Below, piece after piece: positions 1 through 10,122 of a stretch of 27,538 bases of DNA. Every line of letters begins with the position of its first letter. Position 1 is the stretch's first letter. Origin of the DNA: Cylindrobasidium torrendii FP15055 ss-10 (lineage: Eukaryota > Basidiomycota > Agaricomycetes > Agaricales > Physalacriaceae); contig KN880727.1 in NCBI GenBank assembly GCA_000934385.1, positions 1 through 27,538 on the forward strand, in the 5' to 3' direction. A model generated the notes under the pieces. That model was given only the letters and a program-made list of their open reading frames with translations. It made no database searches and was not told the origin of the DNA. Both the position numbers and the translations under genes were made by a program.

Positions 1-304
1 TTGTTCGGGATATTGAACCACAACCCAAATCCGCTCCGATAGGCCCACACTCTAGTCGCGACACTGAGCGGTGCTTTCTCGATAGTAGAAGGTATCGGGA
101 GGTGGAACAACCCCTCTTTTCCCCAAGGAGCCATCGTCTGCAGCTTGGGTACTAAGGGGGATTGAACTGGAGGTTATGAGGATGAGGGGGGCTGGTTGAC
201 CACTGAACCATGCCGGCGTGAAAAGTGATATTGGACATGGACGATGATGAGTTCTGAAATCGGAGGTGCCACTCAGTTCGATCAAGTTGGTCCGCCATCA
301 AATC
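1..304 (-). repeat. Dispersed repeat with pol III A/B boxes, left copy (SINE-like)
   Basis: Reverse complement of 27141-27444, compared base by base: 301 of 304 positions agree, with differences at 96, 223 and 239. The copy touches the window edge, so its outer end is unknown and 304 bp is a minimum. On the minus strand it carries an A-box-like TGGTTCAGTGG (200-210) followed by a B-box-like GTTCAATCC (159-167), the spacing of a tRNA-type internal promoter. The T-arm next to the B box does not pair, so it is not a functional tRNA. A tRNA-derived SINE is the simplest reading, although the boxes lie about 95 bp inside the matched segment rather than at its 5' end. No target-site duplication can be judged. 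Confidence 0.8.
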
Positions 305-1350
305 CAATCCACTGTCTGCATTTTGGATTGTCCTGGACTTACTAATGGGGAGACTCCCTAACCGGATGCTCTAGCTTCTTTATGAAGTAGCAAGTACTGC
401 ATCCTGCAGCCTGCTGCATGAGTCGGGATCGTTGAAATGTCGTGCGACACTGTACACACAAGAACCTTTCGTAACAATGTTCAGCTGGGTAAACTTTGCT
501 CTAAAGGACTACTTCACTTGGTGAAAACTTGCCAGATATACGTCGTTGTAACGTGGTGCATAGCTGACTTGTAGTTGTAGCAGGTCGAGTGATAGCCTTC
601 TCCACCACTGAAGTCAACCTGAAGGAGCCGTCGGCAATGGTCAGATGCATTTGAGTGTTCATTCTATGGCTTTAGGAGAAATCGAAATGTCGGGATTCCC
701 CATCTCGAGTTCCTCATGCCAGTGATTTTGAAGAGGCATGCACTACGTCACACGACAGCAACGCGATCACGTGGCCGTGTCTACTTGAATCTCAGACGTA
801 CTTGAATTGATCGGACGGTGGTGACGGCAACTTGCAAGCAAGAATGGATACACAAGATGGCGCCTAGCATGTCCTAGCACGATTGGTGTGATACAGCAAA
901 AACGGAAACAACAAAACAGCAGACGGTGACTATGTAGTCGTACCGACGACGACGTATCTAGCATCGTGAGAATGTGAGAGTGGGGTCATGGCTTACAACG
1001 TAAGGAGCGTCCAATATGCGTACTGAGCTTTTTGTAGGTGATGTATGAGTATGTTGTACTTATGATAGTAACAGAATGCCAAGAGAGTGACACCGAAGAA
1101 CCAAAACCAATAGATAAAGCACAACGCAAAGCCTCCTGGGGAGGCGCGTAACAATAGCAGATAAAATAATGGTTATATCTACACGAGTCGAGAGGGGATG
1201 CAGAAGACAATGCGCAGAGACGTGGATTGCGTAGGATCGGCGACGAAGATGAAATGCGGGGTGCAAGACGAGAGCCGACAATCTGGATAGACATGAGAGC
1301 CATAACTTGCTGGAAGAGTGTTCATTGACAGGCCCTCTTGCTTGACGCTT
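305..1350. other. Gene-free stretch between the left repeat and the CCCH gene
   Basis: About 1 kb in which I see no supported gene. Open frames here are short, overlap in several registers and show no recognisable domain. The part next to 1350 is probably the 3' UTR of the CCCH gene transcribed from the right. A palindromic E-box core CACGTG lies at 768-773. No tRNA or tandem repeat was seen. Confidence 0.5.
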
Positions 1351-3347
1351 TTAAGCCGAGACCTGGACCTCCTTGACGGCATCAGGTGCAGCGGCCATCG
1401 CAGCAAAGGAGAGAGGCAGTTTCGTCGAGGCAGTCGAGGCGGATACGGCGAGCGGCGTAGTTGTGGCAGGAGAGGATTCCGAAGGAGTTGCTTCGGATGC
1501 CTATGGCAGCGTGAGCTCACTCAATCATTAAGTTCGGCGCGAAAACATACCGAGGACGAGGATGAATCTTCTTGGCGTGGGCGTGCAGGTGCTTGCAGCA
1601 CCTGGGCAGCCGTGGGAGTACCGTGGCCGTTGATGTGCGGAGAACCGTTGGCCGACGCGCGCGGTGGGGTGGCCATGCCGGGCAAAACCGGAAATTCGTC
1701 AGCATTGGGAACACGCTGCCTGGGTACCGGTTGCGAGAAACGCTTGTTCTGAATGGGACCATTATTCTTGAAACCTGGCCCGTATTTGAAGCGTGCTGGG
1801 CCCGAGTCCTGACGGGCGATGAGCTCACAAAGATGAGTGTAGAGCAGACATGACTTACGTCCCGTAGCGACATGCCAGCCAACTTTTCGTCGATACTGGG
1901 GGAATAACCATTCATGGCATGCATTGCGCGGGGACGTGGAGGGCCTCGAGCACCGAAAGGCCCGCCATTTGCTGGGAGGGGCGCCCCATTCTCCGGAAGG
2001 ACATGCGGGAACCGACAGTCATCGCTGACGAGAGTAAGCGCAAGTATGTGATGCGGTAGAACGAGTATCTTACCCATTCTTGCACCTGCCTACCGGATAG
2101 AACACACATGGCGGTTTTCGGGCTGCAAACGATGGACGACGTGTGCTTCCACGTCTTTGATGTCCATTTTCGCGTGAATGTCCATTCGGTGCGCTTCCAT
2201 CCTGCGGCAGCGAAGACTTCGGGCCATTCGTGTCAAATGTTGCCGAGGCAACAGGTGGCTGGGCTGGAGGTGGAGGGTAGTATCCGTTGGGCGGCAGAGG
2301 GTATCCCTGCGGTGGTGAAGGATAACTGGCTTGGGGCGGGGACTGAGGCGGGGGCATCATCTGCATGCCTGGATGAGGAGGTTGAGGGTAGCCGTTCGGG
2401 GGCATGGGAACATAAGGCAGAGGCTGGGGCACACCACTGTTGGGGCTGAATGTTGGACCTGCCGAGGCTGGACTCGCATGAGATGGCGGCGAAGCCATCG
2501 TATTCGTTGGCACACCGTTCGGCTGGAATGAAGGTGGGGGTGCAGGATAGTAGTTCGGTGGATACGGTGCATCATAAGGCATCATGGGAGGCGGATAGTA
2601 TCCGTTTGGCGCTGGGTGGAGGAAGATACATGACGGCCCATAGCGGCAAGCGGGGAAAAAGCTAGGCGCGTTTCAGTATAGAATGGCTCTGCGAACGTCA
2701 CAGCACACACCGGCAAGGAATGAATTGCGCTACTTCGCGTGGGGGGAGGTGCCCGGGCCCGACCGGCATGCCTTCGCCATTTGGCGGGGCGTGCATTGGT
2801 GGCGGCGGCGGCGGCGGAGGGTAGTACATGCCGCCCTCATGCATGGGGGCGCCATGGGGTGGATAGTAAGGGTAGCTAGCATAGTACGGTTGGTGATTGG
2901 CCTGTTCACCGCCCGGTGCATAGACGTTTTCAAATCCAGGATGGTTGTTCGGAGCTCCGTGGGCCTCCTCTTGCTTGAACTGGTGGGAAGCGTTGAGTAG
3001 CTCAATTATCGCCGGATCCGATGTCTGTTGTACAGCCGTCCCATCTGCTGTAGCGTAGTGCACGTCGGCACCTAGAAATGTCATCCATCCGCCCGCATCT
3101 CGAATGTTTCCGCCGTACCTTTCTCCAGAAGTGCCGAGACGATTTGGATGTGTCCGCTCTTTGCTGCCTCAATGAGGAGGGTCGAGCCAGAAGCATCTGT
3201 AAGAGTCCTGTTCAAGCATCCGTGTTAAGTGTTCCCCGCATGTGACGCACCTTTGGCCTCGATGTCGACGAGTGCAGCGCCAGCGAGTAGCTCGCGGAAC
3301 GCTTCGACATTCCCTTCAGTGCACGCTTTCCAAAGCTCAGAATCCAT
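1351..3347 (-). CDS. Ankyrin-repeat and tandem CCCH zinc-finger RNA-binding protein
   Basis: Seven exons (3347-3251, 3196-3119, 3071-2711, 2661-2074, 2024-1859, 1808-1551, 1500-1351) give 565 residues. Residues 1-95 form ankyrin-like repeats starting MDSELWKACTEGN, with ALLEKGADVHYATADG in the second repeat. A Pro/Tyr/Gly-rich region with an eight-proline run follows. Finger 1 is C178-x5-C184-x5-C190-x3-H194, assembled only when the 49-nt intron 2710-2662 is removed. Finger 2 is C364-x7-C372-x5-C378-x3-H382, also split by an intron. Between the fingers lie about 170 Pro-rich residues. The tail contains RVPNADEFPVLPG and KLPLSFAAMAA. CCCH fingers usually bind RNA; a role in mRNA metabolism is inferred, and no specific ortholog is claimed. 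The first in-frame ATG before the ankyrin repeat is taken as the start. Confidence 0.85.
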
Positions 3348-3720
3348 GGCAGTAGGGGGAAATGAGCGAAGGGGAATCGAAGAGAAACAAGTGGTGGTAG
3401 ACAAGTCAGTTGGTTGGACGGAGCAAACGCAAAATAATCTTGCTGAAAGCTAGATTAAAATTCCAAATGATCACGTGTTTTAGATCGCGCGTAATCTCAC
3501 ATCTCCCCGCCGCTAGCCCGTCGCGGTACTTATAGAGAGCAGAGGCTAGATAATATGTTGTATTTTCTGTAAATTGTACAAATTCCTATGTCTTGATCCC
3601 GCCGATACCAGATAAAATCGCCCAACATAAGCAGAAAATCACAATGGGCAGTATGAATAAGCCGGCCAGGTACACTCGGCTCATGAGAGCGGTTTGATGA
3701 CTCGTTCCAGCGTACGAAGC
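3348..3720. other. Intergenic: CCCH gene promoter and GPD1 3' end
   Basis: This 373-bp gap separates two minus-strand genes, so it holds the promoter of the CCCH gene on the 3348 side and the 3' UTR of GPD1 on the 3720 side. A palindromic CACGTG (3472-3477) lies about 125 bp upstream of the CCCH start. No further gene is supported. Confidence 0.5.
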
Positions 3721-5282
3721 TCACGCTCTATGCTTGTCCAAGCCGAGCTTTTCGAGAAGATGGCGTGCTGGGCCTCCTGCAGTGGGCGGGAGCTCGAGCT
3801 CCCTGGATGGAGGAAGTTCCATGAGCTCTTTTACTGCATCTCGAATATCTTTTCCTGCGCTTTTGTGAGTACTCTTGGATCCAGAAGGGCCCAACAAAAG
3901 AATCACACACCCTCATATAAGACCGCGTACATCTGTTGGGTTGGCGGAAACAGGTCCCGTGAGCAATTTACACTTGTCTACAAGGGCATACACCACGTAC
4001 AGTGCTCGCGATGGGTGCATTTACACCCAGCTCGTCTATCAAAGTCTTTGCTCCTTTGAGGGTAGAAACACCCTCTGCGACACTACCAAGCGTCTTCGTG
4101 ATGGTCTCAAGACTTTCACCTTTGCCGAGACGATACCCAACGGTGTAATTACGACTGTTAGAGGAACTGCAAGTGAGGAAGAGATCCCCAACTCCGGCAA
4201 GCCCAAGGAACGTCAACGGCGACGCGCCATAGGCTGCACCAATGCAGGTCATCTCAGCGAGACCCCGAGTTATCATCACTATTGGGGCGTTGGTCCAAAA
4301 CGACATTGTGGGGAAGTAGAACAACTCACTGGCTCGAGTGTTGTTCTCGTACCCCAGGCCATCTGAAGCCCCAGCCGCAATTGCATAGATGTTCTTCAGT
4401 GCACCGGATAGTTCAATTCCAATGGGGTCACCACCCGTGTAGCTGTACGCGACACGAAACGCGTTAGTCTATAGCAGATACAGAAAATCTAAATCCTTAC
4501 CATCGGAAGTGGGGCTGGTGGAAAAGGTTGGACGTCTTGTCAGCTTCAGTTTCGGTGAGGGATGCCACCTTGTATCTCGGTAAAGACAGTCTAACTTCAG
4601 TGCGGAACAGGACTTACTGAGACTGAGGTAGGTTGGCGTTGAACAACTATGTGGGGTCACCAAGGTCAATATGAATGTGATCAGTCCCAGACATTGCCCC
4701 GCACTTTCTTTAGCGAACGAGGGACCGGACTTGGGCAGAATGTGGGTGACAAAGTAGGAGTAAATATGTTATAACTCACAACAAATGTTGCAGCCTTGGC
4801 AAAGTCGGGGCCGCAGGTGTCTGCAATGATTTCGAGAGTAAGGGCATTGGTCTTGATTTCAATACCCTTGTTCACGAAGACGAGGAGGGGGAAGGACTTG
4901 ATATCAAGACTAGGACGGAGCTGGTTCAGTGTAGCGCTGTGTCAATTGTCAGTCCTCATTATACCAACGCATTGAACAGGAAGACCCACCGAAGGAACTG
5001 CGTCGGGATGGCGAAGAGGAGAACGTCCATTTCGTTGACGAGCTCTTTACTTGGGAAGTCAGGCCCGATTGCATGGATGTTCTCGGAGAACAAGTGGTCC
5101 TTCAGGTAGTCGGGATTGTGGTGGTCCTTGTTGAACGTTTCGACGATGTGCGCTTCACGAGCGTAGAGATACACATCATGGTCAGAATCTCCAAGATGGT
5201 CGGCCAGACAACTTCCAAAGTTTCCTGCACCTAGTACGAGAACCTTTGAGTTGTTTTCTGGCTGGGGCTTTGAGGAGGGCAT
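3721..5282 (-). CDS. GPD1: Glycerol-3-phosphate dehydrogenase (NAD+)
   Basis: Interconverts dihydroxyacetone phosphate and glycerol 3-phosphate using NAD(H), for glycerol and lipid synthesis and redox balance. Nine exons (5282-4990, 4936-4780, 4729-4705, 4646-4618, 4568-4501, 4442-4330, 4278-4001, 3932-3911, 3854-3721) give 372 residues, close to the family length. The Rossmann motif GAGNFG is at 18-23, the conserved lysine of VNKGIE at K121, SGPSFAKE follows, and the catalytic lysine of SGALKN is K207. AGVGDLFLTCSS and SRNYTVG, typical of the C-terminal domain, are present. Two internal exons are only 25 and 29 nt. The chosen start begins MPSSKPQP just before the NAD fold. The frame stays open upstream to an ATG at 5402, adding 40 Arg-rich residues that could be an organellar presequence. 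The gene diverges from SED5 over 315 bp. Confidence 0.96.
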
Positions 5283-5597
5283 CTTGGTGGTAAAGTTCGA
5301 AGCGGAGAAGATGTGATCGTGGTACCGGCGCCGGCAAGTAATTATAAGATGCCGGCTGTAGTACTGGCGCCTGGCCAATTTCACAGTGGTGTTCCATAGC
5401 ATTATAACGGGAAGAGATCAGTTGGGTGCACTGCGGTGCAAGAGCAGGTATAGACAGCCGTGATTCGGACGTGTCAAGTGTGTAGTAAGTAGTGAGTTGT
5501 TGTTGAGTGGAGAGAATGAAGTTGGCGTCACGTGCACTGCTTCCTTCTTTCCCTCCGACCATTTCAATTGCACCGGCTGCAACTCATTTCCTCCATC
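5283..5597. promoter_or_regulatory. Divergent GPD1/SED5 promoter region
   Basis: A 315-bp gap between two divergent starts. It contains CCAAT at 5375-5379 and a palindromic E-box CACGTG at 5529-5534, 64 bp before the SED5 ATG. The part at 5283-5402 is also open in the GPD1 frame. Regulatory roles are inferred from position only. Confidence 0.45.
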
Positions 5598-6924
5598 ATG
5601 CCTACACAAGACAGGACACACGAATTTCTCTCATGCGTCCAGTCGATAAAGACGAGGTCCTCTGTTCCCTCTCGCCGGGACCCTGTCAAGCAGCGCCTTC
5701 TCAGCGAGTCGACTCAGAGCAAGAGCGAGTTTTCGCGGATGGCATCCGCTATCGGGAAGGATATTAGCAGCACGACAACAAAACTAGCCAAATTGGCACA
5801 GCGTACGTTTATAGGTCCCTGCGAGCAACATTGACGCTGACCATGTCTATCAGTGGCCAAGCGGAAGACGCTGTTCGACGACCGACCGGTCGAAATCAGT
5901 GTCAGTTCAACACAAGGACCCACTTTGAACTACACATTGACAGATAGCAGGAATTGACTTACATCATCAAGCAAGATATTGCCAGCATCAACAAGCAGAT
6001 TGCGCAGCTACAAGCATACGTCAAGCAAAAAGACGGGCAGTCCGGCTCGTCAAAGCAAGTGGAAGAACACAACCACAATGTCGTTATGCTGCTTCAGAGC
6101 AAACTTGCGACAACCAGCATGTCATTCAAGGACGTGCTTGAAGTCCGGACACAGGTGCGATGCCCTACTTCACTATCCTCTGACCCGGATCTAACCCATG
6201 TCTGTCCCGTCTCGTAGAATATGAAGGAGTCCAAGTCTCGAACGGAACAATTCATGTACTCGACATCTTCAGCGGCATCCACCCCTCCCCCGTCAAGTGC
6301 GCCCACATATCTTTCCCGTTCACTAAGGACTCCCCTGACACGTCAGTTGCAGACTCTGTGCTATTCAATTCGCAACGGAATGGAGGCGACCCGATGGGCG
6401 ATGGCAGTGCAAGCCGTTTCGACCCCAAGGGCAAAGGACGTGCGCAGCAGAATGGCGATCTCCTCGCTATGAATTTAGACGCCGCGGAAGAGGGTCAATT
6501 AATGCAGAGCAATTCGTTCCAACAGATGGAGCTGGTAGAGCAGCAGGTGCGTGGTCTTTTCGTGTCTCTCTAGACCAACTAACTTTGCGTTCAAGGACAA
6601 CTACATCCAGACTCGTACCACGGCGATAGAGTCCATTGAATCAACTATCGCTGAGCTCGGGCAAATCTTCACACAACTGGCGACCATGGTTGCAGAGCAA
6701 CGCGAAACGGTGCAGCGCATCGACGCCGATACCATGGACATCGCGACCAATGTCAGCGGGGCACAACGCGAATTACTGAAATACTATGCAAGCATTTCCA
6801 GTAACCGTTGGCTGATGTTGAAGGTGTTTGGTGTGCTTATTGTCTTCGTGAGTATTGTTACCGCCATCTCTATCCTCTGGCTTACAATTTCAATTAGTTC
6901 TTGGTCTTCATCTTGGTCTCTTGA
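5598..6924 (+). CDS. SED5: Syntaxin 5 / Sed5, Golgi Qa-SNARE
   Basis: t-SNARE for ER-to-Golgi and intra-Golgi vesicle fusion. Seven exons (5598-5802, 5854-5900, 5951-6154, 6218-6296, 6347-6546, 6596-6847, 6898-6924) give 337 residues, almost the yeast Sed5 length. The N-terminus carries DRTHEF (5-10), matching the DRTxEF peptide by which Sed5/syntaxin 5 binds the Sec1/Munc18 protein Sly1. The Habc region contains MSFKDVLEVRTQNMKE. The SNARE motif starts near 246, and the glutamine of VAEQRE (Q280) fits the ionic zero layer of a Qa-SNARE. A single C-terminal membrane anchor runs from about W317 to 336 and is split by the last intron, leaving an eight-residue final exon. The start is the first ATG before the Sly1 peptide. 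The gene converges with the Nop6-like gene. Confidence 0.96.
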
Positions 6925-7293
6925 AGGAGCACTGGTCTCCTCATCATTCGTTCAGTATCTCGGACACTATGTTTATGTGCATGCAGTATGCATCAACCAG
7001 CTAGTTTTATTTCCACATCTATGGACTAGACATAGCATAATTCACCAGATCAATACATACCCTTTCGAGCTTGTAAACGCATCGGATGGCAACCCAGCAA
7101 CGGTGAGTCCAGTAGCTTAGATTTCTTGAGACATCCATACACCCGCGCTGCTAGATGAGCACATATACCAAGCTTCAAGTTAAAGAGCCTCTGAAAACCA
7201 ACATGTTGAAGTCATTTCGAGCATACAAGTGTGGTATTCCTGATAAGTAACGCATATAACTGCTGCAGAAACAGAGCATTGACCAACAACATT
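6925..7293. other. Convergent 3' intergenic region SED5 / Nop6-like
   Basis: A 369-bp gap between two convergent stops, expected to hold both 3' UTRs. Open frames continue through parts of it but have no recognisable domain. No RNA gene or repeat was seen. Confidence 0.45.
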
Positions 7294-8467
7294 TCAACCA
7301 ACTGGGATAGCATTGACACCAGTTCCCCATTCCTTTGAGAACGCCTTCTTCTTCTTCCCTCTCGTCTTGTCTGCGTGTTTCTTTCCACCACGATGTGTCT
7401 TCTGGCCATCCATGTTATCTTCGACTGTCCAAGTCTTCTCCGTCTGGGGAACCACATCGGCACCAGATGTGGCAGAATACCGAACTGGTTGGCTATTGTC
7501 AATTGAAGGCTTTTCTCCGTGCTTGGCCTTCTTCTCTATCTTTTTGTTCTGTTTCAAGTGTTAGGATCGCATTGGGAAAGTGGATTTTGGTGATCACGCA
7601 CCCGCTGGGTTTGGAGTTCTTTGTTGCGCTCCTTGACCTTCTGCAGACGGGCATCGCTCTTCCCTCCACCTCCTGCGGTGAGCTCGACATTGATCATGCG
7701 TCCATCGAGTTGTGAGTGATGGAGGTTCAGGGCAGTTTGCAACGACGCTTTGTTCTCAAACTCCAGGAAAGCGCATCCTTTAGATTTTGTGCTTGGTCTG
7801 CCATTTGTGGTTTTTGGAGTTAGAAGTCGGACAGAGGGCGGTGGGTCTTCAGGGCACGTTAGAAAAGAGGTATTTGGAAGGAACGACGGGCAACGTACCG
7901 CAAGCAGCGAAATGTGTATTTATGAGGTCCAGTGATGTCGTATATTTCAGATTGCCTGCAAGACTGAGAAAAGGATGGAAAAGGATGAACAAGGAGGGAC
8001 GCACCAACGAAAAGAATGAACCGTTGCTTGTCACTGTTCGTTTTCCGCTTCTTCTTAGGCTCTACCTCGCCATCCACCAATGCCACCGCTGCCGCCCCAT
8101 CGTCCCCTTCCTCACGCTTCCGTTTCTTGCTCGCCACGGCCTTGCCAGTGTCCACACCGCTGTCCTTGGCCCTGCCTTTGCCTTTGTGGTCGGCCACCAC
8201 AACCTTCTTTTGGTCCACATCCATCGCATCTTCCTGGCCATCCGCATCCTCTTTGGCCTGCCCTTTTGCTCTCTTGCCCGCCTTCGGACTCGCCACTGCA
8301 CGGGTATCGACATCTAGGCCATCTGTGTCTTCCAATGGAGCGTCGACCACCATGTCTGGTGCAGCGCTAGTATCGTCTAGTTCATCCTTGCGCGCGCTCT
8401 TGCCTTTCGACGCCCGGAATAAGAGCGCCTTTTTCTGCTTCTTGGTCAATTTTTGAGCGTCCGACAT
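7294..8467 (-). CDS. NOP6: RRM protein resembling Nop6 (40S ribosome biogenesis)
   Basis: Four exons (8467-8005, 7955-7899, 7846-7602, 7548-7294) give 339 residues. The N-terminal ~145 residues are highly charged with Lys/Arg clusters (SKKRKRE, EPKKKRK) typical of nucleolar signals. One RRM follows: RNP2 ILFVGNL at 151-157 and RNP1 KGCAFLEF at 196-203, split by two introns. A Gly patch (TAGGGG) and a basic coiled stretch lead to a C-terminus with QPVRYSA and a Lys-rich cluster ending EWGTGVNAIPVG. This arrangement fits the Nop6 family, in which a single RRM protein assists pre-18S rRNA maturation; the assignment rests on domain order and the basic flanks, so the symbol is tentative. The start is the first ATG (MSDAQKLTKKQKKAL). 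Confidence 0.82.
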
Positions 8468-8772
8468 GTCTGCTCAGTAGCTGTGAGAGTCGGGTGAGGA
8501 GTTTTTGACGGCTCGTTGCAGGAGGTTAAGTTGTGATCGGGCTGAGTGTTGTAAAAAGAGATGCAGGGCACGAGGCTCTCAATTTGATGTCCTACCAAAG
8601 GCAGAGCTTTTTTGGAAATGAGTTAGCAATTACAAGCGCGCGCATGTACGATAGGTATGTTAAAGTAAAGTAGCTTAAATAGTGTTATAGGATGACAAGT
8701 AACAGACGAAAGGGTATGGTCGTCGGTCAGTATGATAAATGAGGGAAGAATCTAACAAGCATGGTCCCATAA
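8468..8772. other. Intergenic: Nop6-like promoter and F-box gene 3' end
   Basis: A 305-bp gap between two minus-strand genes. I see no gene, repeat or clear core-promoter motif in it. Confidence 0.4.
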
Positions 8773-10122
8773 CTAGAAGTATTCAACACAAATGTCACGC
8801 TTCCTAAGTGAGGCGAGGCGGCTCTTCTCTTCTGCAGGTGCATCGTCGCAAAGAGCGATAACAGCCATCCGCAGAGTACCGCGGTTGGACCGGGCCTCCA
8901 ACGCGTCAAGCAGGTCGCTTGTACTTGAATACAGCGTCTCGGCACACTCGACGTCGAGTGACTTTAGTGTGGGCATGCTGTCCGGCCGCGAGAGCTCTTC
9001 GATAAAGTAGTCGTCGATATCTAAATCACGGACAGTGAGTGTTCGGAGATTTGCTAACCGCGGGGCGATGTGGGAAAACTGCTGGCCGGACAGAGGGCCG
9101 CGAAGGGTGAGATGGCGTATGCATGAAGCATGTGAGAGGAAGACTGGGAGATAGATGTCGGTGTAAGGAGTGGACAGTGATTCCAAGAATGGCGCCTTCA
9201 GCCCTTCAAGGGCCTTTGATGCTCCTACCTCGAGATGCCGTAAATCCTCGAGAGTAACGGGACAGGATGCCCCGGGCTGTGCGGTCGCTGCGTCTATCTC
9301 GCACTGGATGAGATTGGGGGCATTTTGATAGATCCAGGAGTAGTCCACCACAACATCGGGGTTCGCATCCACATAGTGTGTCAACTGCGCCCACGGCAGA
9401 CGCGACCTGGTCAGCGGGACGGCCGTGTCAATTGCCTTGAGACTTGGGGCGGCAAGAAGGGCAGCATCCAGGTTGGCCAAGTCACGACAGGTGCCAAAGT
9501 CAATCCTCTCCAGTAACGGGATGTTGTCGCGGATGCTGGCTAGTGATTTGAAAACCCAATCCGACAGACGCAGTCGGCCATTCAAGTCCATGCGAAGGGA
9601 TCTCCATCGACGGCTGTCGGCGACGACGATGTCAAGGAGGTGCTGCATGGCCGGTATCTCCTCTGCGCGCGGCTGTCGGCGGTAGGAGAAAAGGAAACGG
9701 ACGTCTAGGGGTTGACCTGCCGAACGTCGCAGGCATTCTCGGAGAACGGTTGCATCGTGGGTCTCAGACCAATGTCCGACGCGGTTGGTGATAAGGACGT
9801 TCACTTCATTCCAAAAATCAGAGCAATTCAGCATGATATTCCGCCATTGTCGGCAAATTTTCGCGAGTATCCACGCGCCGACGCGCGAGTCGAGCGAATG
9901 AACCGACGTATCGCGACATGCATACTTGAAGATGACCGTCAGAATTTCGGTCGGAAGTTCGCGGATTGGACATGGCAAATCCTGGAGCGGCGCGGTCGTG
10001 CGCTGCAGCTCGTGAAAGAGCATCTGACGGGAATATTTGGAAGTTGGCTCGGCGGGACATTCATCTTCGAGGTCGCTGGTGCAGTAGACAGGACATGGGC
10101 CTCTACAATAGTGAATGAGCAT
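8773..10122 (-). CDS. F-box protein with leucine-rich-repeat-like region, single exon
   Basis: An uninterrupted frame of 449 residues. An F-box-like motif spans about 52-107 (PIRELPTEILTVIF, ending CRQWRNIMLNCSDFW), the form common in the large F-box families of Agaricomycetes. The remainder has irregular leucine-rich segments (APFLESLSTP, HIAPRLANLRTLTVRDL, MPTLKSLDVE) suggesting a degenerate LRR solenoid for substrate binding. Such proteins usually pair with Skp1 in SCF ubiquitin ligases; the substrate is unknown. It is the only intronless gene in an intron-dense window. The first ~35 residues are Cys-rich and not recognised, so the start could instead be the Met at residue 34, or an upstream exon could be missing. 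Confidence 0.85.
   Translation of the reverse strand: MLIHYCRGPCPVYCTSDLEDECPAEPTSKYSRQMLFHELQRTTAPLQDLPCPIRELPTEILTVIFKYACRDTSVHSLDSRVGAWILAKICRQWRNIMLNCSDFWNEVNVLITNRVGHWSETHDATVLRECLRRSAGQPLDVRFLFSYRRQPRAEEIPAMQHLLDIVVADSRRWRSLRMDLNGRLRLSDWVFKSLASIRDNIPLLERIDFGTCRDLANLDAALLAAPSLKAIDTAVPLTRSRLPWAQLTHYVDANPDVVVDYSWIYQNAPNLIQCEIDAATAQPGASCPVTLEDLRHLEVGASKALEGLKAPFLESLSTPYTDIYLPVFLSHASCIRHLTLRGPLSGQQFSHIAPRLANLRTLTVRDLDIDDYFIEELSRPDSMPTLKSLDVECAETLYSSTSDLLDALEARSNRGTLRMAVIALCDDAPAEEKSRLASLRKRDICVEYF

Noticed and set aside
52..285. 77-codon open frame on the minus strand, repeated with few changes at 27160-27393 on the plus strand
   Set aside because: It lies wholly inside the dispersed repeat and spans the pol III boxes. 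It has no domain, and its conservation follows from the recent common origin of the two copies.
2798..2820. GGC-rich trinucleotide run as a microsatellite locus
   Set aside because: It encodes the eight-proline run of the CCCH protein in frame, and only a few units are perfect.
3788..3803. 16-bp perfect palindrome GGGAGCTCGAGCTCCC
   Set aside because: It lies in the last GPD1 exon and encodes ordinary Arg-Glu-Leu-Glu-Leu-Pro residues, so there is no reason to read it as a site.
8016..8456. Long plus-strand open frame opposite the Nop6-like gene
   Set aside because: It is antisense to the Lys/Arg/Asp-rich N-terminal exon, whose codon bias removes stops on the other strand. The Ser/Pro-rich product has no domain.
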